Shown here: positions 1 through 11,029 of the stretch, one piece after another
Position numbering within the stretch: position 1 is the first letter of the stretch
Layout: the number at the start of each line of letters is the position of its first letter
DNA from: Cryptomeria japonica
Taxonomy: Eukaryota; Streptophyta; Pinopsida; Cupressales; Cupressaceae
DNA: 64,000 nucleotides
Reading direction: 5' to 3'
NCBI RefSeq assembly: GCF_030272615.1
Contig: NC_081408.1
Location: forward strand, 610,269,673 to 610,333,672
Translations under genes and position numbers: made by a program
Notes under the pieces: model-generated
What the model was told of the DNA's origin: nothing
The model's database searches: none
Seen by the model: only the letters and a program-made list of their open reading frames with translations

Positions 1-947
1 ATCAATGTAGACTTGGGAATCTTCTTCAAAGCTCTGAGGTGTGGAATAGTCCTCTCCTGGATAGGCCAGAATTCCTCCCAAACTCCCTCCAAATACTGGA
101 TTCTAAACATGAGCCCTGTTGTCCTACCATATGCCTGGACAAACTGAGTAAGGAAATCATCAGCCTGTTTTCTTGCACTTTCAATCCATTTCTCCAACAC
201 CGAGAGTGCATCTCTCACTACCTCATAGTATGAATGTCGTCCATGATCAACCGCAATAGGGGAAATAAGGGTGGGATTCTCACGCCTTATCCCTGCAATG
301 TACTCTCTAAGTCTGATATTCTCTTCTCTGTACTTCTCCTTCTCTTCAATCTCTCTATCCAATCTTGCACTGATCGCACTAAGGTTATCACCAACCTCCT
401 GAAATTCTTGCTCTCTTGTAGTACAGCCGAGGGCAACTGAAGTAATCTAGAAATCCATAGGAGTAGCAATGTCCGCCGTCACACCTCCAATAGGAACAGC
501 CAACTGCGCGATCCACATTCCTGTCTCATCTCTAGCTATGTGTGACAAGATCTCAGCTCTCTTAGGTTCTGGCTCCTTATTGCTCCTAGCTAAGTAGTCA
601 TCAATGTTATCAATAGTCTGTACCTCTATCATTTTCTTACTCTTTTCCATACTTTTCATCAGCCAATCAGGAATAGCGGATATTTCCATACCATCATCGA
701 GACACATCTCTCGATCAAGCCCTCTCAATGCCGAGATAACATCATCATCATCATCAGGATTACTCCCGGTCAAATCATATACCTCATTTCCCAAACTAAC
801 CTCCAAAAGGACAGTAGGGGATCCCGGCTAATCATCATTCTCATTCGGTGGAGCAAATGTAGTTGTGGCATGTAAATCCTGAATATTCTCTGGTAGTATC
901 ACTGTGTTGGAACATTGTTGGGTCTCCTTAATTGTCATTTCAACTTC
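1..947 (-). pseudogene. Distal part of a large decayed ORF (coiled-coil/acidic half), runs off the window
   Basis: This is the continuation of the minus-strand reading frame at 5938-7775, separated from it by the Ty3 insertion at 953-5937. If the insertion and one CTTGA copy are removed, the frame runs straight across the junction (…VSSIK, then EVEMTIKETQQC…). Stops lie near 828 (TAG) and at 447 (TAG); otherwise the frame stays open to position 1. The protein is rich in acidic residues (a run of five Asp near 735) and then in Glu/Lys/Arg heptad-like segments, suggesting a coiled coil. No enzyme motif or family is recognised. It may be the downstream ORF of another retroelement, because its order (helical domain, acidic linker, coiled coil) resembles ORF3 of the Ty3 elements here. 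That relation is inferred. Confidence 0.55.
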
Positions 948-952
948 CTTGA
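948..952. repeat. Target-site duplication CTTGA, left copy
   Basis: The five bases next to the LTR at 953 are CTTGA, and the same five bases follow the other LTR at 5938-5942. This marks 953-5937 as a single insertion. Confidence 0.9.
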
Positions 953-1233
953 TGTTTGCCCTTTAGGCAAACAGTTTAATACATGCAGACAGAATACTTA
1001 ACAAGAAACAGTAATGCCAATACCAGACGAACAATATTAAGCCAACTGAAAAGATACCATTTCATTCATAATCGTGATACTGACAAGTTACATCACATGG
1101 TATATAAAGGTATCGAGGGGGTGCGAGGGACAACCATTGCACCCATAACTACCTACCCTCAGTTACATTACTAGACAAAGTACTTCCTACTTAATTACTT
1201 TTTATTCCCATACGTACAATATTACCGCCAACA
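953..1233 (-). repeat. 3' LTR of Ty3 copy 1
   Basis: It starts TGTTTGCCC and ends GCCAACA on the plus strand, and pairs with 5654-5937. On the minus strand a TATA box (TTTATATACC, near 1098-1107) follows the inverted repeat at 1121-1142, whose second arm is mutated here (ATTGCA instead of GTCGCA). Confidence 0.9.
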
Positions 1234-1252
1234 TCATCCCCCCCAAAAAACA
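1234..1252 (-). other. Polypurine tract of Ty3 copy 1
   Basis: On the minus strand a G-run (eight G) preceded by T and A residues and ending GATGA abuts the 3' LTR. The full-length element has the same arrangement at 23051-23064. Confidence 0.75.
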
Positions 1253-1398
1253 AGGTTGTCTCTAGACGACTGAAAATAAAATGGGATGATCAACAAAAAA
1301 AGAAATCAAGACTGAGCATGGGGCTAAGGAAGCGTCCCTAGTGAGGAGAGTATCGATGCGCGGGGTGTGGCTGCCAAGCGTGCCCGTAACTCATAGGC

Positions 1399-3672
1399 CT
1401 ACTCAATCCTCAGCTTCTGGGCCCGCTCTGCAACCATTTGTCGCTCCATAGCTATTTTCACCATCATCGCGGCTACCAAGACCTCCTTATCCTTCTTCTC
1501 CACCATCTCCAAGGCACTAGCCAATCGGCTCTCCAACATAGCCCTGTCCTCCCGGGCTTCCTCCAACCATGCCCCCAAGGCATCCCTCGTCGACCTCTCC
1601 TCGGCCAACTCTGCTTCCAAGGTAGCACGTTCTGTGACCCACGAGGCCTTCTCCCGAGCCAATTGCTCCCTATGCGACTCCTCCAACTGTTGGAGTCGAA
1701 CAGCCAATTCTTCTCGTGCCGACACGGCCTCTTGGCGCTAGGTCTTCGTACCCTGGGCAATATACTGTGTCCTTCTCAGCTCATAGTATGTCTCCTGGAA
1801 GACCTGCTCTATCCTCCGTAACAGTGACCCTCTAGACTCAAAACACTGAGCAAAGTGTGTCGTGCACCTGTCCATCATAAACCCAAGCAATTGCTCCAAC
1901 TATCCATCTGTCCTGGCATCTCCCTAGCTCCAACAGCCATGTCCGCAAGAAACTACTCCAAGTCCCTATCACCCTCCACTCTCGAAGATTCTAGGACACC
2001 GTGCTCCTGGGCATCCTAGTGAAGACTTTGCAGTGGCTCGTCATGAGGGGGGCTCTGGATCAACTCCTCCTCCTGCCTGGGACTCAGCACCAACTCACGA
2101 ATGGCTGAGTGGTCTCTCTGTACTATCCATGAAGTCCCTGGTGAGCTATCTCCAACCAAATCCACAATCTCATGAGATCTCGGCTCACATCATGGGGAGA
2201 GGACCGCTACTCCAACCGATGCTACTGGTGCCATCTTGTACCGACTCAGCCAAGCACTCATATCCGTCTAAGAAGGGGTACCACTCCCTCCAGGATGTTC
2301 CAATACTACCGCAACCTCCCTACCAACCGTCCCGCCACTGGTCCCTACCTCTACTACTACTGCCGTGGGACTCCTAACGCCGATCGTCTGAGGCTCTAGT
2401 AGGGCTACCAATGTCGTGGCCACGTGTGGGGGAATCATAATCACTGGTGTCCGACCCAGCCCAAAACCAGCAACCAACACTGCCAATACTGTCGCTCCAG
2501 GCAGAGCCCGAGTGGCACCTGCTGAGGTTGTCTGCTGGGATAACTCACCCGGGGGCCGTGTGGCTGCCGCCGCTGGCACAACTACGGGAGGTGGAGGTGT
2601 GGTTGTCCGCACAACTACAGAAGATGTGACCCCCATCTCCTCCTCGACCTGTTGTCCTCTACCCACGCTCCTGAAACTAATCTCGATGGCTTGTGACGTA
2701 TCCACGAAGTCCTCCTCTGCACTCGCCTCCTCACTCGGGTCACTAGGCTCGGACTCCAACTCTGTCTCGGACTCAGACACCACCACCTGCCCCTTTCGTT
2801 TCTTGCCTAATAGTGTATCTCCACTAGGTGCCATGATATCTAAATGAACCCAATAGAATATAGGTGGCTGCCCAAGGTGTACATGGCCTTGTGGTGCCAA
2901 GTGTTGTGTTTGGTGAACCCTAAAGGCGTACGTCATCCAAGAAGAGTCCAATGGCATGGTAGGGCATGTAGAAGGTTCTATGCTGCAGGGTCATAAATTC
3001 CTCCATCCTATCCGCTAGTACTAATGCCCAGTCGTATACCACACCATTGCAAATGCCATTCATCAATACCACCTACGCCATGGCAATGTCCGAAGCTCTA
3101 CTGGCTCCCATCAAGCGGCTCTTCAACACAACCAGAAGGCACCGCCATACCCCCTCTCTCAAAAACAACATTTTCAAGCCTCTTCCCTTGCTGGCATGCT
3201 GGAGACTGTCGAGCTCGGCCTGTGTGAGGTCGTCACGGCACATCAACTTCAGGAGTTTATCCTTTAAATCTGGGGATATTTTCTACCCCTTATCTACTTT
3301 CTTTTCCTACATTCCTGGAATACCAAAAACCCTCATAAACTCTGTGGAAGCGAAAGAGACCATAACTTGGTGGTGCTCATAATCAAATACTGACTACCGC
3401 ATGTGTGTGTCATACGCACCAATCATGGTCTGCAGCACAACCTCAAAATCCTTAATACAAAAGATGGGCATCTGGATGCCCCATTATACCTATGCATGTC
3501 TCAGCTGTGCCTTCATGGGATCATCATGCGGGGTCTCGTTCCACCATTTTCTACAATCTCCTCCACTCAAACCCTCAAAGGTAATGGTGTCCACGGTCAC
3601 ATTCTTCGCTGCCATCTACTGCTGCACTTTGGGTTGCACCTTTTTGCCTTTGCCTTTGCTGCTGTCAGCCAT
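1399..3672 (-). pseudogene. ORF3 of Ty3 copy 1, decayed
   Basis: The minus-strand frame starts at an ATG at 3672 and ends near 1399, about 758 codons with several stops and probable frameshifts. It aligns by eye with ORF3 of the full-length element: ITFEGL…RKWW.ETP near 3580, VFGIPG near 3320, a block around GASRASDIA…LMNG and YDWA near 3080, an acidic Ser/Glu stretch near 2720-2780, and a C-terminal coiled coil at 1399-1725 with the shared words KEVL.AAMMVK.A and VAER. No enzyme motif is visible. Several interruptions are TAG codons where the relative has a sense codon. The role is unknown; a signal peptide or membrane anchor is not evident, so an envelope function is not supported. Confidence 0.75.
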
Positions 3673-3849
3673 GCTACCCCTGACTTTCACACTAAAAGGC
3701 AAAATCCAAATAGCTTTCCTGTTGACAGAGGTTCACGGCACTGTAGCAAGTAACTGCCGCAACTGTCTTTTCCAATTCTTTCCACTGCTGGGGTCCATTA
3801 ATGATTTTTCTTTTGTCTCTTGTGCCAATAAATATATTAAAAAATAGGG

Positions 3850-4540
3850 TTAGGGAGCAAATTTTGGCACGTGCTTACTTTCCTCCAATACGTGGCTTCC
3901 TTTGAATGCTCCCCCAAATCCCTCTGTGCCGCTACACTTGTGTACATCCTTTGGAACCAAACGATGTCGTACCGTCGCCGTACGGTCACTTCCCCCTTGT
4001 GCGTGTTGCTTCTCCGCCGTCGTTGTACTCCACCGTACAATCAATGTATCGCGCAACAATTTGTTCTCCACCGTACGATGTACGGTATTTGCCGTACGAT
4101 TATGTCTTTTCTTCTTTTCGCCATCATAAGTGAACCACGTGATCATACGGTACGGTTTCCCTCAATTGTCCACCATACGAGTGCCTATATACTATACATT
4201 GTTTTCTTCTCCATCTTTATTAAAATCTCGTCCTTTGCCGTATGACGCACGGTATGAGGAATTCTCTATGACGACAAACCGTACAATGGCTATATACCGT
4301 CAGTTTTCCCTTCGCCGTACGGTGCACGGATGATTTCTTTCTTTCGCCGCCGTACGGTATTGTGTGGTTGGGTTTTATTGTCGTTCTCTGTGACGACAAA
4401 TCCTACGGTGGCTATATACCGTCGGTTTTCCCTACGCCATACGGTGCACGGATGATTTCTTTCTTCCGCTGCCATACGGTATTGTGTGGTTGGGTTTTAT
4501 TGTCATGCGACAATCGTGTGGCTCCACTTTTCCGTCGTAT
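3850..4540. repeat. CGTACGGT-type palindrome cluster in the pol-ORF3 spacer of copy 1
   Basis: The words CCGTACGG, CGTACGGT, CCATACGG and close variants recur more than ten times in about 600 bp. Part of the block is a two-copy tandem repeat with a 122-bp period (about 4265-4510). The block lies between the gag remnant and ORF3, the place occupied by a different palindrome array in the full-length element (19303-19405). Short ORFs across it look accidental. Confidence 0.7.
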
Positions 4541-4750
4541 GGTGATTTTTTATTTTTATTTTGTTGCTTGTTTTTGTTTTTTTTTAAGCCATAATTTTTA
4601 TTTTATTTTTTACTCCATTTTGTTGTTCTTTCCTCCTCTTCGGTTACCTCTGTAACCGTCGAATGATGTTGTGGTGTTGGCTTGAGGCTAGGATGTGCCC
4701 GCTGTAACGAAGGGTGACGGCTGCTCTTGGCTGAAAAGCATTTGATTCCC

Positions 4751-5470
4751 TCATGTCTTCATGTTGTAGGGACATTCTTTGGTGGAGTGTGCCAACACTT
4801 GGCAAATGTCGCAGAAGGCCTTTTTAGGACAGGTGCTTTTTGTATGACCTTCCTCCTTACACTCTGTGCACCACACTTCATCATTCTTACCGGTGCTTCC
4901 CTTCATGCTTTTAAATTCCGTCATCATGCAATGCATGTCCTTCTGGAGGGCTTGCACCTTCTTGATTGACCCCTCGTCGTTGCTACTTCCCTCAGAGGAG
5001 TCCTCCTCCCCAAAGGATTTGTCTTTCTTCTTCTTGGATGTCTTGCCTTCACTTTCCGGGTCCATTGCCCGGTTATAGGCATCTTCGTAGAAGGTGGGTG
5101 GTGCAATTTTCATTTAACTTCTGAGGGACGATTTCAAACCCTCCACAAACCACCTTTTCTTTAATCCATCGCCCGACTAGTTGTGCATTTTTCCCAGCAA
5201 TTCCTTCAAGCGCCGACTATACGCTCGGACGGTCTCGTTTTTCCCTTGCTCGGTACTCAAGATTTCCACCACAATTTCATTGTTGTCCCTGAGAAGTCGA
5301 AACTCTATTTCGAAGGCTTTATGTAATTCGTCCCAAGTTGCCAGCTTCGTTTTATCAGCATCGGAGTACCAGTCGATGGCTACCCCTCGTAGGGTGGCGA
5401 GGAATTGCACAACGCATTCCACCTTGTCGGTCACGCCATTGGCCGACCAGATTGTTTCACACGTACGTAA
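4751..5470 (-). pseudogene. gag remnant of Ty3 copy 1 (capsid part and two zinc knuckles)
   Basis: The frame begins at the gag word CETIWSANG (near 5465) and continues through VAIDWYSDADK, FRLLRDNNE, RRLKELLGK (5177-5434), then DAYNRAMD, a Lys/Ser/Glu-rich linker and two CCHC knuckles, CTECKEEGHTKSTC and CDICQVLAHSTKEC (4751-5113). Each segment matches gag of the element at 13688-15469. Gag packages the element's RNA in a cytoplasmic particle. The N-terminal part and the third and fourth knuckles are missing: the 5' side is fused to ORF1 by a deletion, and the 3' side runs into the spacer, so all of pol is gone. There are stops between 5113 and 5177. Confidence 0.82.
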
Positions 5471-5592
5471 GTTTCGATCAATCCCTGTAGGATGCAGGTG
5501 AAATCCCTTGTCAGTGCTCTCTCTCCTTCGAACAACTCCTCCGGCTCTTCCTCGGGATTACTACTTGTCAACTCGCTCACTGGTTGTCCCAT
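5461..5592 (-). pseudogene. ORF1 remnant of Ty3 copy 1
   Basis: From an ATG at 5592 the minus strand reads MGQPVSEL, then EGERALTRDF and LIETYVR, matching MGLPVGEI, GEDTATREF and AIQTYVR of ORF1 at 13182-13547. The match stops at TYVR, where a deletion joins it to the gag word CETIW through the bases ACGTGTGAAAC. Copy 1 thus has an ORF1-gag junction, and the joined frame differs from that of gag. The function of ORF1 is unknown. Confidence 0.65.
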
Positions 5593-5635
5593 TATCGTCG
5601 TGCCATGTAGTATGCTCCCGTCATTCCAGGTTTAA

Positions 5636-5653
5636 TACGGCAACAATGCCAGA
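5636..5653 (-). other. Primer-binding site of Ty3 copy 1 (tRNA-Asp-like, mutated)
   Basis: Next to the 5' LTR the minus strand reads TGGCATTGTTGCCG. Plant tRNA-Asp would pair with TGGCGCCGTTGCCGG, so the site matches except for three transitions. Confidence 0.65.
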
Positions 5654-5937
5654 TGTTTGCCCTCTGGGTGAATAGTTTAATACATGTAGACAGAATACTT
5701 AACAAGAAACGGTAATGGCATAGATACCAGATGAACAATATTAAGCCAACTGAAAAGATACCATTTCATTCATAATCGTGATACTAACAAGTTACATCAC
5801 ATGGTATATAAAGGTACCGAGGGGGTGCGAGGGACAACCGTCGCACCCGTAACTACCTACCCTGGATTACATTACTAAACAAAGTACTTCCTACTTAATT
5901 ACTTTTTATTCCCGTACGTACAATATTACCGCCAACA
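5654..5937 (-). repeat. 5' LTR of Ty3 copy 1
   Basis: It pairs with 953-1233. On the minus strand it has a TGCGA…TCGCA inverted repeat (5825-5846) directly upstream of a TATATA-type box. The GTCGCA arm is intact here, unlike in the other LTR. Confidence 0.9.
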
Positions 5938-5942
5938 CTTGA
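5938..5942. repeat. Target-site duplication CTTGA, right copy
   Basis: It matches 948-952 exactly. Confidence 0.9.
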
Positions 5943-7775
5943 TTGATGAGACACTGAGAGGGGGTGAAGGAATGATAGGCCAAGGAATGATAGTCTTTTG
6001 TTTCTTCTTCTTGACCTCCTCAATCTTCTTCCCTCTGGCCTTGACTCCTCCTGGTGTGTTTTTCCTTCTCTTGGGAGCTTGACTCTCTTCATCCGCATGA
6101 ATCCTGACATCACTGATAGTCCTCTGATCGTCCTCGGAAGCGGATTCTTCCGGCTTCATCTTTTCATAAGTGAAGGAAACGCCCATATGAACTAACTTAT
6201 TCATCTGAATATCCACCCATGCACAGGAGAAACTCAAGACCTCTCTCATCAATATCTTTAAATCTATCTCTTCTGACTCTGACCAATTAGGCAATAAGAT
6301 CGCCTTCTTCATTTCATTTTCATACTATGGATGCGTATGACCTGTATCGTCTAACACCTGATCAGGAAGGAGGAAAATTCCACATTTCCTCATGAAATCC
6401 ACTGACATTCTGGACCACATTTGTCTCTTCACTACCTGCTTGTCCATCAGGTTGGCCCAATAATCTTCTATGTCTACCTTGTGGATGAACTTCTCTCCCC
6501 TGATCCTTCCAACTTTCTTATCTGGATCAAATCTTTCTCTTTTCTTGAAGGGTACAAATCGATAGAATGCAAGCTCCTCACTCGCAGTGCTGGCGGCTAG
6601 GGCAAACTAGCAAACCTCCAACGTTTTCCCAACTGAACGAGGGAATGTCATGCCTGTCCTATGCTTCTCTTTCTGAATGGAATCAAACTCTAGAAGTTGT
6701 CTCACCACTTCCAACAAGATCATTCTGTCGGAAGGATACCTAGGAAGTCTGTAGGGTTTGGATTGAAACCCATGAATCCTAAGGTACATGAAAGTGGGAA
6801 ACTGTATATACCACGATCCATATTTCTCTATCAGCTTTGTTGCCTTCCTGTGGATTCCACCCTACAGCATCCGTGTGATGTAAATTGTGAATACATCATT
6901 CACTCTCTTATAATCTTCAATTCTATACATGCTCAGCTAAGATAGCACTCGTAACTCCTAAATTGTCCTTGCCCATTCCCAACTTCACCTCTGCATATCA
7001 AACCTTTGTATGTAACAAATGATGCAAGCAGGTACACCAAATAGGAAGTCATGGCGAATGACTTGGAGTGCTCCACATTCCTCAACTGAAAGTCCAGATT
7101 TTCACTTATGATTCTAGACCAATTTATCAATGTTCCTCTAAGACAATCCTGGATAAAATAGAACATCCATCCATCGTGTATTGCACCCTACGGCATCCCC
7201 ATCACTCGGTTAAGCAGGAATACTAAATCACTATATTCCTCTTTGAAGTCCGTGCACATGAGTGTCTTGAGAGCCTTGGAATGATGAGGTCTAGGCTCGA
7301 TCATCCACTCCTTATTCACCATGGTCTTACACGCATCCATCTTCTTTGTATATCAATCTTCGTATTCATCTTTAGTTACATCCTTCATGTCTGCTCCACG
7401 TGGAATTCCAAACACTTCAGCAATCGCATCCTCGGCAAGGTAGGCAATGACAACGCCCTTAGGAGTCTTGATCATTCAGGAGCCAGGATCATAACATCAT
7501 GCACACTCCAGGATAAGCTCACTGCACTGTATGGACTATGGAAATTCAACGGCTTGAAAAATACCACTCTTCGTAATGTTTACATACACTGGGGAAGGAA
7601 TCTGGCTTCCAACTCCGAACATCCGCTGTCGCATCAGGTTCAGGTTCAGGTTCAGGAAATGCATGTTCGTATCCGTTATCTCCTTCCATCTGGATGACAT
7701 CTTGGATTCTGGATAGAATCCATTCTTCAGTATCTTCTGTTGTTCTCTCCTTTCCTTAAGTCCGGACTTTGACAT
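5938..7775 (-). pseudogene. Proximal part of a large decayed ORF (unknown family, VFGIP-type domain)
   Basis: An ATG at 7775 starts a frame (MSKSGLKERREQQ) that stays protein-like down to the Ty3 insertion, with stops (near 7538, 7507, 7492, 7355, 7187) and one probable frameshift near 6945. Recognisable stretches are PEPEPEP or LNLNLN encoded by an AGGTTC microsatellite near 7640, AIAEVFGIPRG near 7410, FAMTSYLVYLLAS near 7050, then IEKYGSWYIQFP (about 6810), GEKFIHKVDIEDYWANL (about 6470) and a Lys-rich basic stretch near 6000. The VFGIP word and the general order recall ORF3 of the Ty3 elements. It continues at 947-1 beyond the insertion. This is probably a retroelement-borne ORF, but no known family was identified. 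Confidence 0.6.
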
Positions 7776-8805
7776 CGCACCTATACGAAGCTTGAAGTTA
7801 GAACTTAGGAAAAATAATAATATTCTCAATAAAATTCCTAACTTCTTAGTGATTTAGACTGATTAGGGTATGGAAATCAGGAAAATAATCCACGCTCTAG
7901 GTAGATTTCAACAAATTAAATACGAAAAGTGACAAGGTTAGGGTATGAAACCCTCATGAAATCAACACTTCCTTATACTTAGAAATTTTGTGCAAATTAA
8001 AGTGCAAAGGAGTATACCGGATCAAGAGTGACTAAGGAAAGATGTGAAAGGATGTGTTTTCACACAAAAATTATGTCTGAGGACACCTTCCAAAGTCAAC
8101 AATGGCTGCCAAAAAATCTGAAGACAACCTGCAACTAATAAATTAACCTCTCAAAACAAGTTGCAATCATTTGAAACATGCACAAATTTGATAAAAATCG
8201 GACATGATGACGAAAGTGATCAAAATTCGGGAACATAGGCATGGCTGGTAAAAGTTAAATTTCTGAGGACAAGCAGCCAATAACAAAGTTGCAGACCTGT
8301 GACAGCCCTCCAATGGTCTGAAAATGATCTCAAAATGCCCCCAAAATGTCTCCAAATGTAAATCGCTGTAGTTGTAGTTGGTTGGGCAATAAAAGTTAGG
8401 TCTGAAAATTGGGAGGTCAAACTAGCTGAAGCAATGGCGTCAAAATTCAGATCTGCAGTAACCACAGCAAGTAGGAACAGTGGCAGCCACCAAGTGTGAA
8501 GGGATCCACCAAAATATGGCACCAAACCAAAATCGAAATTTTTCAGCTATGGCGTCACCTCACACAAGTCTGAAAATGTCACCAATGGCATTCAAATTTG
8601 CCAACTCAGGTCTGAGAACAGCAAGCAAGGATGGAGGTATCAAGAAAAATCGCCCCAAGTTGGAGGTAGAAGCTCCAAGCACGAAATCGCCCCTCCACAC
8701 AAAATTGCTACCTCACCCAAAAATCGTGGCATTCAATCAACAATGGCAGCCACCAAACATGTCGCCCAGCTGGAAAATGGAATGGTAATGGCAGCAAGAA
8801 GAGTC

Positions 8806-9050
8806 TTCAATCAATCACTTTACTTGAACACTTGCTCCAAAATCGCCAACTATGGAGAAAATCGCCCTTGCATAGACACACTTGGCAAACTCAATAATAA
8901 AATAATGTTGGCTTTCCCTCTATTTGAACTCACTTTCATTATCCAATCTCACCACAAAAGCAATGTGGGATAAAAGACTTGTTCTTATACTTGCTTGGTG
9001 AAACCGATTTGCTTCTAGAAGGTTGAAAACATTAAATGCTCATTGCAAAT
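8806..9050. repeat. 245-bp direct repeat, copy A
   Basis: This segment recurs at 10675-10920 with only a handful of substitutions (for example ACTTTACTTG/ACTTTGCTTG and CACAAAAGC/CACAGAAGC). It ends at CATTGCAAATC. Confidence 0.85.
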
Positions 9051-9352
9051 CTGTAGAAACCTAAAAATGGTCAACGCTTGCGGAGTCATACTTTAACATT
9101 TGCGCATTGCCTCATTTTAGGTTTTTGCGTCGCATTAACATTTCTCCTATGATTCGTACTTGATTTTTATCATTTGCGAGCATTGAGTCATTCTTCTACA
9201 TTCTTCAATCATCTCGCTCTCGAATTTGGTCTTGTCGACAACAATCTCCAGTCATGATCGATCTTATCTTATTGCATCAATGTGCATGCTCATTTGTCAT
9301 CATTTTGGACATCGTCAATCCTAATTAGGGTTTTGTCCTCCTGTCAATCTTG

Positions 9353-9660
9353 CGATCGATTTGTCATCGATCGTTGTCCTCTTGTCAATCCTATCCTCTG
9401 GCGATCGATTTATCATCAATCCTTATCATTTTCAATCTTGTCATTTAACGATCGATTTGTCATCGGTCGTTGTCATGTTCGATTTTGTCATTTTGCGATC
9501 GATTTGTCATCGGTCGTGGTCATTTTCAATCTTGTCATCTTGCAATCTATTTTGTCATCGATTCTTGTCTTCTTGTTCGATCTTGTCATTTTGTGATCGA
9601 TTTGTCATCGATCGTTGTCTGTTTCAATTATGTCAATTTTGATCAATTAGTCATTGTTCC
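9353..9660 (+). repeat. 47-bp tandem repeat with CGATCGATTTGTCATC core
   Basis: Unit starts are at about 9353, 9402, 9449, 9496, 9543, 9594 and 9641, giving periods of 47-51 bp. Each unit has a CGATCGATTTGTCAT-like box, a second GATCGTTGTC-like box and a pyrimidine-rich remainder. The overlapping ORFs simply follow the repeat. Confidence 0.85.
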
Positions 9661-10674
9661 TCGTCAATTGGCGCATTTATCAATCAAATCATTTATCACA
9701 TTGGTCATTTATCAATCCAAAATCAAATCGAATCGATATCAATTATCCTTTGTCAAGACCTAATTGTCATTCTCGCATTGCTAATTCGTCTTCTAGGGTT
9801 TTATGATTTAATCATTTAACCTTGTGTGTCATTTCTTCCTTTAGGATTAATAAATTGTTTATTTATCCTAAGTCTTCTCATTACAATTAAATGTTTCATT
9901 TAATTGGCTAATTAATTCCTCCTATTTTTGTAAATTAATTAATAAATGACAAATTATTAATTAATTTACCTAATTCCTAATTTCATTATTCCCTAATTCC
10001 TAATTTCATTATTTCCTAATTCCTAATTTCCACCTATTTTCTAATTTCCTAATTTTAATTTCCACCTAATTAACTTGTCTTTAGTGCTCCCTATTTTTGT
10101 GCTTCATGCGTCATACTCTTGGCATAGCAAGATGTCATAAGGTTCTAGTCCTCTAAGCTTTGCATTGGCAATATGTCATAATTCATGACATAGAAGGTGT
10201 CATAACCTTCTTCTTTTCACTCATTTTTCCCATTTTGAAATCAATTGCTTCTAATATCCATTTCATGCTAAATTTGATCCTATCTCCAATTTATCTATAA
10301 ATTGGATGATCTTCATCAATCAAAGCTAATTGGTAATCAGACTATCCAATTTCTAGTCAATCACATTTCTAGTACTCTTGATCAATAATCTTGTCTACTT
10401 GCTTTCAATTATGTGTGTGCACTTGTAGGTGAGATCCACAACCAAACCATTTGAAGAGGAAAGAAGAACAATGGAGCCGCATGAAGGAGCATTCAAATCA
10501 TATCTTTGGTTTGCTTAATTTCTAGTTTTGAATGTTTTTATTTCATGTCTCTATTGAGTGTTGTTTAGGATAGATCATTGCAATGAGTGCTTTCGTGATT
10601 GAGCTAATTGATTAATGTTTATAATACTTGTGATGATTCCCTATTTCCTAACGTACATAAATCGCCCTATTCCC

Positions 10675-10920
10675 TATTTCAATCAATCACTTTGCTTGAA
10701 CACCTGCTCCAAAATCGCCAACTATGGAGAAAATCGCCCTTGCATAGACACACTTAGCAAACTCAATAATAAAATAATGTTGGCTTTCCCTCTATTTGAA
10801 CTCACTTTCATTATCCAATCTCACCACAGAAGCAATGTGGGATAAAAGACTTGTTCTTATACTTGCTTGGTGAAACCGACTTGCTTCTAGAAGGTTGAAA
10901 ACATTAAATGCTCATTGCAA
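10675..10920. repeat. 245-bp direct repeat, copy B
   Basis: It matches 8806-9050. The two copies enclose about 1.6 kb that includes the 47-bp satellite. Confidence 0.85.
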
Positions 10921-11029
10921 ATCATTAATTGCTTTTTATTTATTTTAAATAATAATCATTGCCTTTCATTAAAAAACAATTAAATGGGGCTCACTTTATT
11001 AAAATATTTCAATTTAAATCCAAAATGGG

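Larger units (their letters stand above)
953..5937 (-). mobile_element. Internally deleted Ty3/gypsy element (copy 1), minus strand, non-autonomous
   Basis: This 5.0-kb element is bounded by two alignable LTRs (953-1233 and 5654-5937) that begin and end with TG/CA and are flanked by the perfect 5-bp duplication CTTGA. Reading on the minus strand it holds a tRNA-Asp-like primer site, an ORF1 remnant fused to a gag remnant, a palindrome-rich spacer, a decayed ORF3, a polypurine tract and the 3' LTR. Protease, reverse transcriptase, RNase H and integrase are absent, so it could only have moved with help from another element. The two LTRs differ by substitutions and small indels at roughly a dozen or more sites, so the insertion is clearly older than the one at 12846-23342. 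Confidence 0.88.

Noticed and set aside
1399-3847. Plus-strand ORFs opposite ORF3 of copy 1 (for example 1438-1821, 3401-3847)
   Set aside because: They are shadows of the minus-strand ORF3, whose homology to 20440-22983 decides the strand.
7960-8060. Left end of an LTR at TGTGTTTTCACACA
   Set aside because: Kept only as a candidate: no target duplication matching the bases after 12169 (CTACT) was found.
8480-8788. 102-codon ORF in the LTR-like block
   Set aside because: No family resemblance, and it lies within non-coding repeat DNA with frequent ATGGC words.
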